Assembly (NCBI GenBank): GCA_937910655.1
Contig: CALEMV010000304.1
Location: 1-6,957, forward strand
Origin: an uncultured Solobacterium sp.
Lineage (GTDB): Bacteria > Bacillota_I > Bacilli_A > Erysipelotrichales > Erysipelotrichaceae
Direction: 5' to 3'
DNA length: 6,957 nt
The notes beneath the pieces were generated by a model. That model did no database searches. It worked only from the letters and a program-made list of their open reading frames with translations, and was not told the DNA's origin. Below, piece by piece: positions 6,909 to 6,957 of the stretch. Position 1 is the first letter of the stretch, and every line of letters begins with the position of its first letter. Position numbers and translations under genes: made by a program.

Positions 6909-6957
6909 CTGTCTCTTATACACATCTCCGAGCCCACGAGACTAGGCATGATCTCGT
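6909..6957. other. Illumina Nextera adapter read-through (non-biological sequence)
   Basis: Positions 6909-6927 are the 19-bp Tn5 mosaic end CTGTCTCTTATACACATCT. Positions 6928-6942 are CCGAGCCCACGAGAC, the Nextera read-2 adapter. Positions 6943-6950 are TAGGCATG, an 8-base i7 index that I recognise as Nextera N706. Positions 6951-6957 are ATCTCGT, the start of the P7 flow-cell sequence. The order and spacing match a library molecule read past its insert. It should be trimmed from the contig. Confidence 0.99.

Noticed and set aside
6909..6927. Tn5/IS50-like 19-bp mosaic end as evidence of a mobile element
   Set aside because: It is followed by the read-2 adapter, index and P7 sequence, so it comes from the sequencing library.

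Overview
This is a 6,957-base AT-rich stretch of a low-GC, Gram-positive (Firmicutes-type) genome. The evidence is strong AGGAGGT-type ribosome binding sites, a sortase-like C-terminal signal, hairpin-plus-T-run terminators, and gene content built around a thick cell wall. An Erysipelotrichia-like or clostridial host is my guess from overall feel and cannot be settled here. TGG is used normally for Trp and reading frames end at TGA, so this is not a mycoplasma code. The last 49 bases are not genomic: they are Illumina Nextera adapter with an i7 index, so the right edge is a contig end in an assembly that was not adapter-trimmed.

Layout, left to right: (1) 1-262 is an AT-rich non-coding leader with a promoter candidate just before gene 1. 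(2) 263-1894 (+) is a secreted, probably wall-anchored surface protein of unknown function, with its own terminator at about 1913-1955. (3) 2054-2980 and 2977-4491 (+) form a two-gene operon: an SGNH-hydrolase-like membrane-tethered protein, then an MBOAT O-acyltransferase. They overlap by ATGA and resemble the PatB/PatA or AlgJ/AlgI type of extracytoplasmic polysaccharide O-acetylation pairs. (4) 4507-4538 is a 12-bp hairpin between the convergent genes. (5) 4541-6295 (-) is a complete ABC half-transporter with fused membrane and ATPase domains. (6) 6342-6401 is a long hairpin acting as the uvrA terminator. (7) 6405-6908 (-) is the last 167 residues of UvrA, cut off by the contig end and fused to adapter sequence.

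The + strand half has a cell-envelope theme: an exposed surface protein, then an acyl-transfer pair that probably decorates a wall or surface polymer. The - strand half holds an exporter of unknown cargo and a housekeeping DNA-repair gene, separated by a terminator and so probably transcribed separately. I see no tRNA, rRNA, CRISPR array, insertion sequence or phage gene, and no convincing new multi-gene system. The points most worth following up are the adapter contamination, the unusual sorting signal of the surface protein, and the acylation pair's unknown target polymer.
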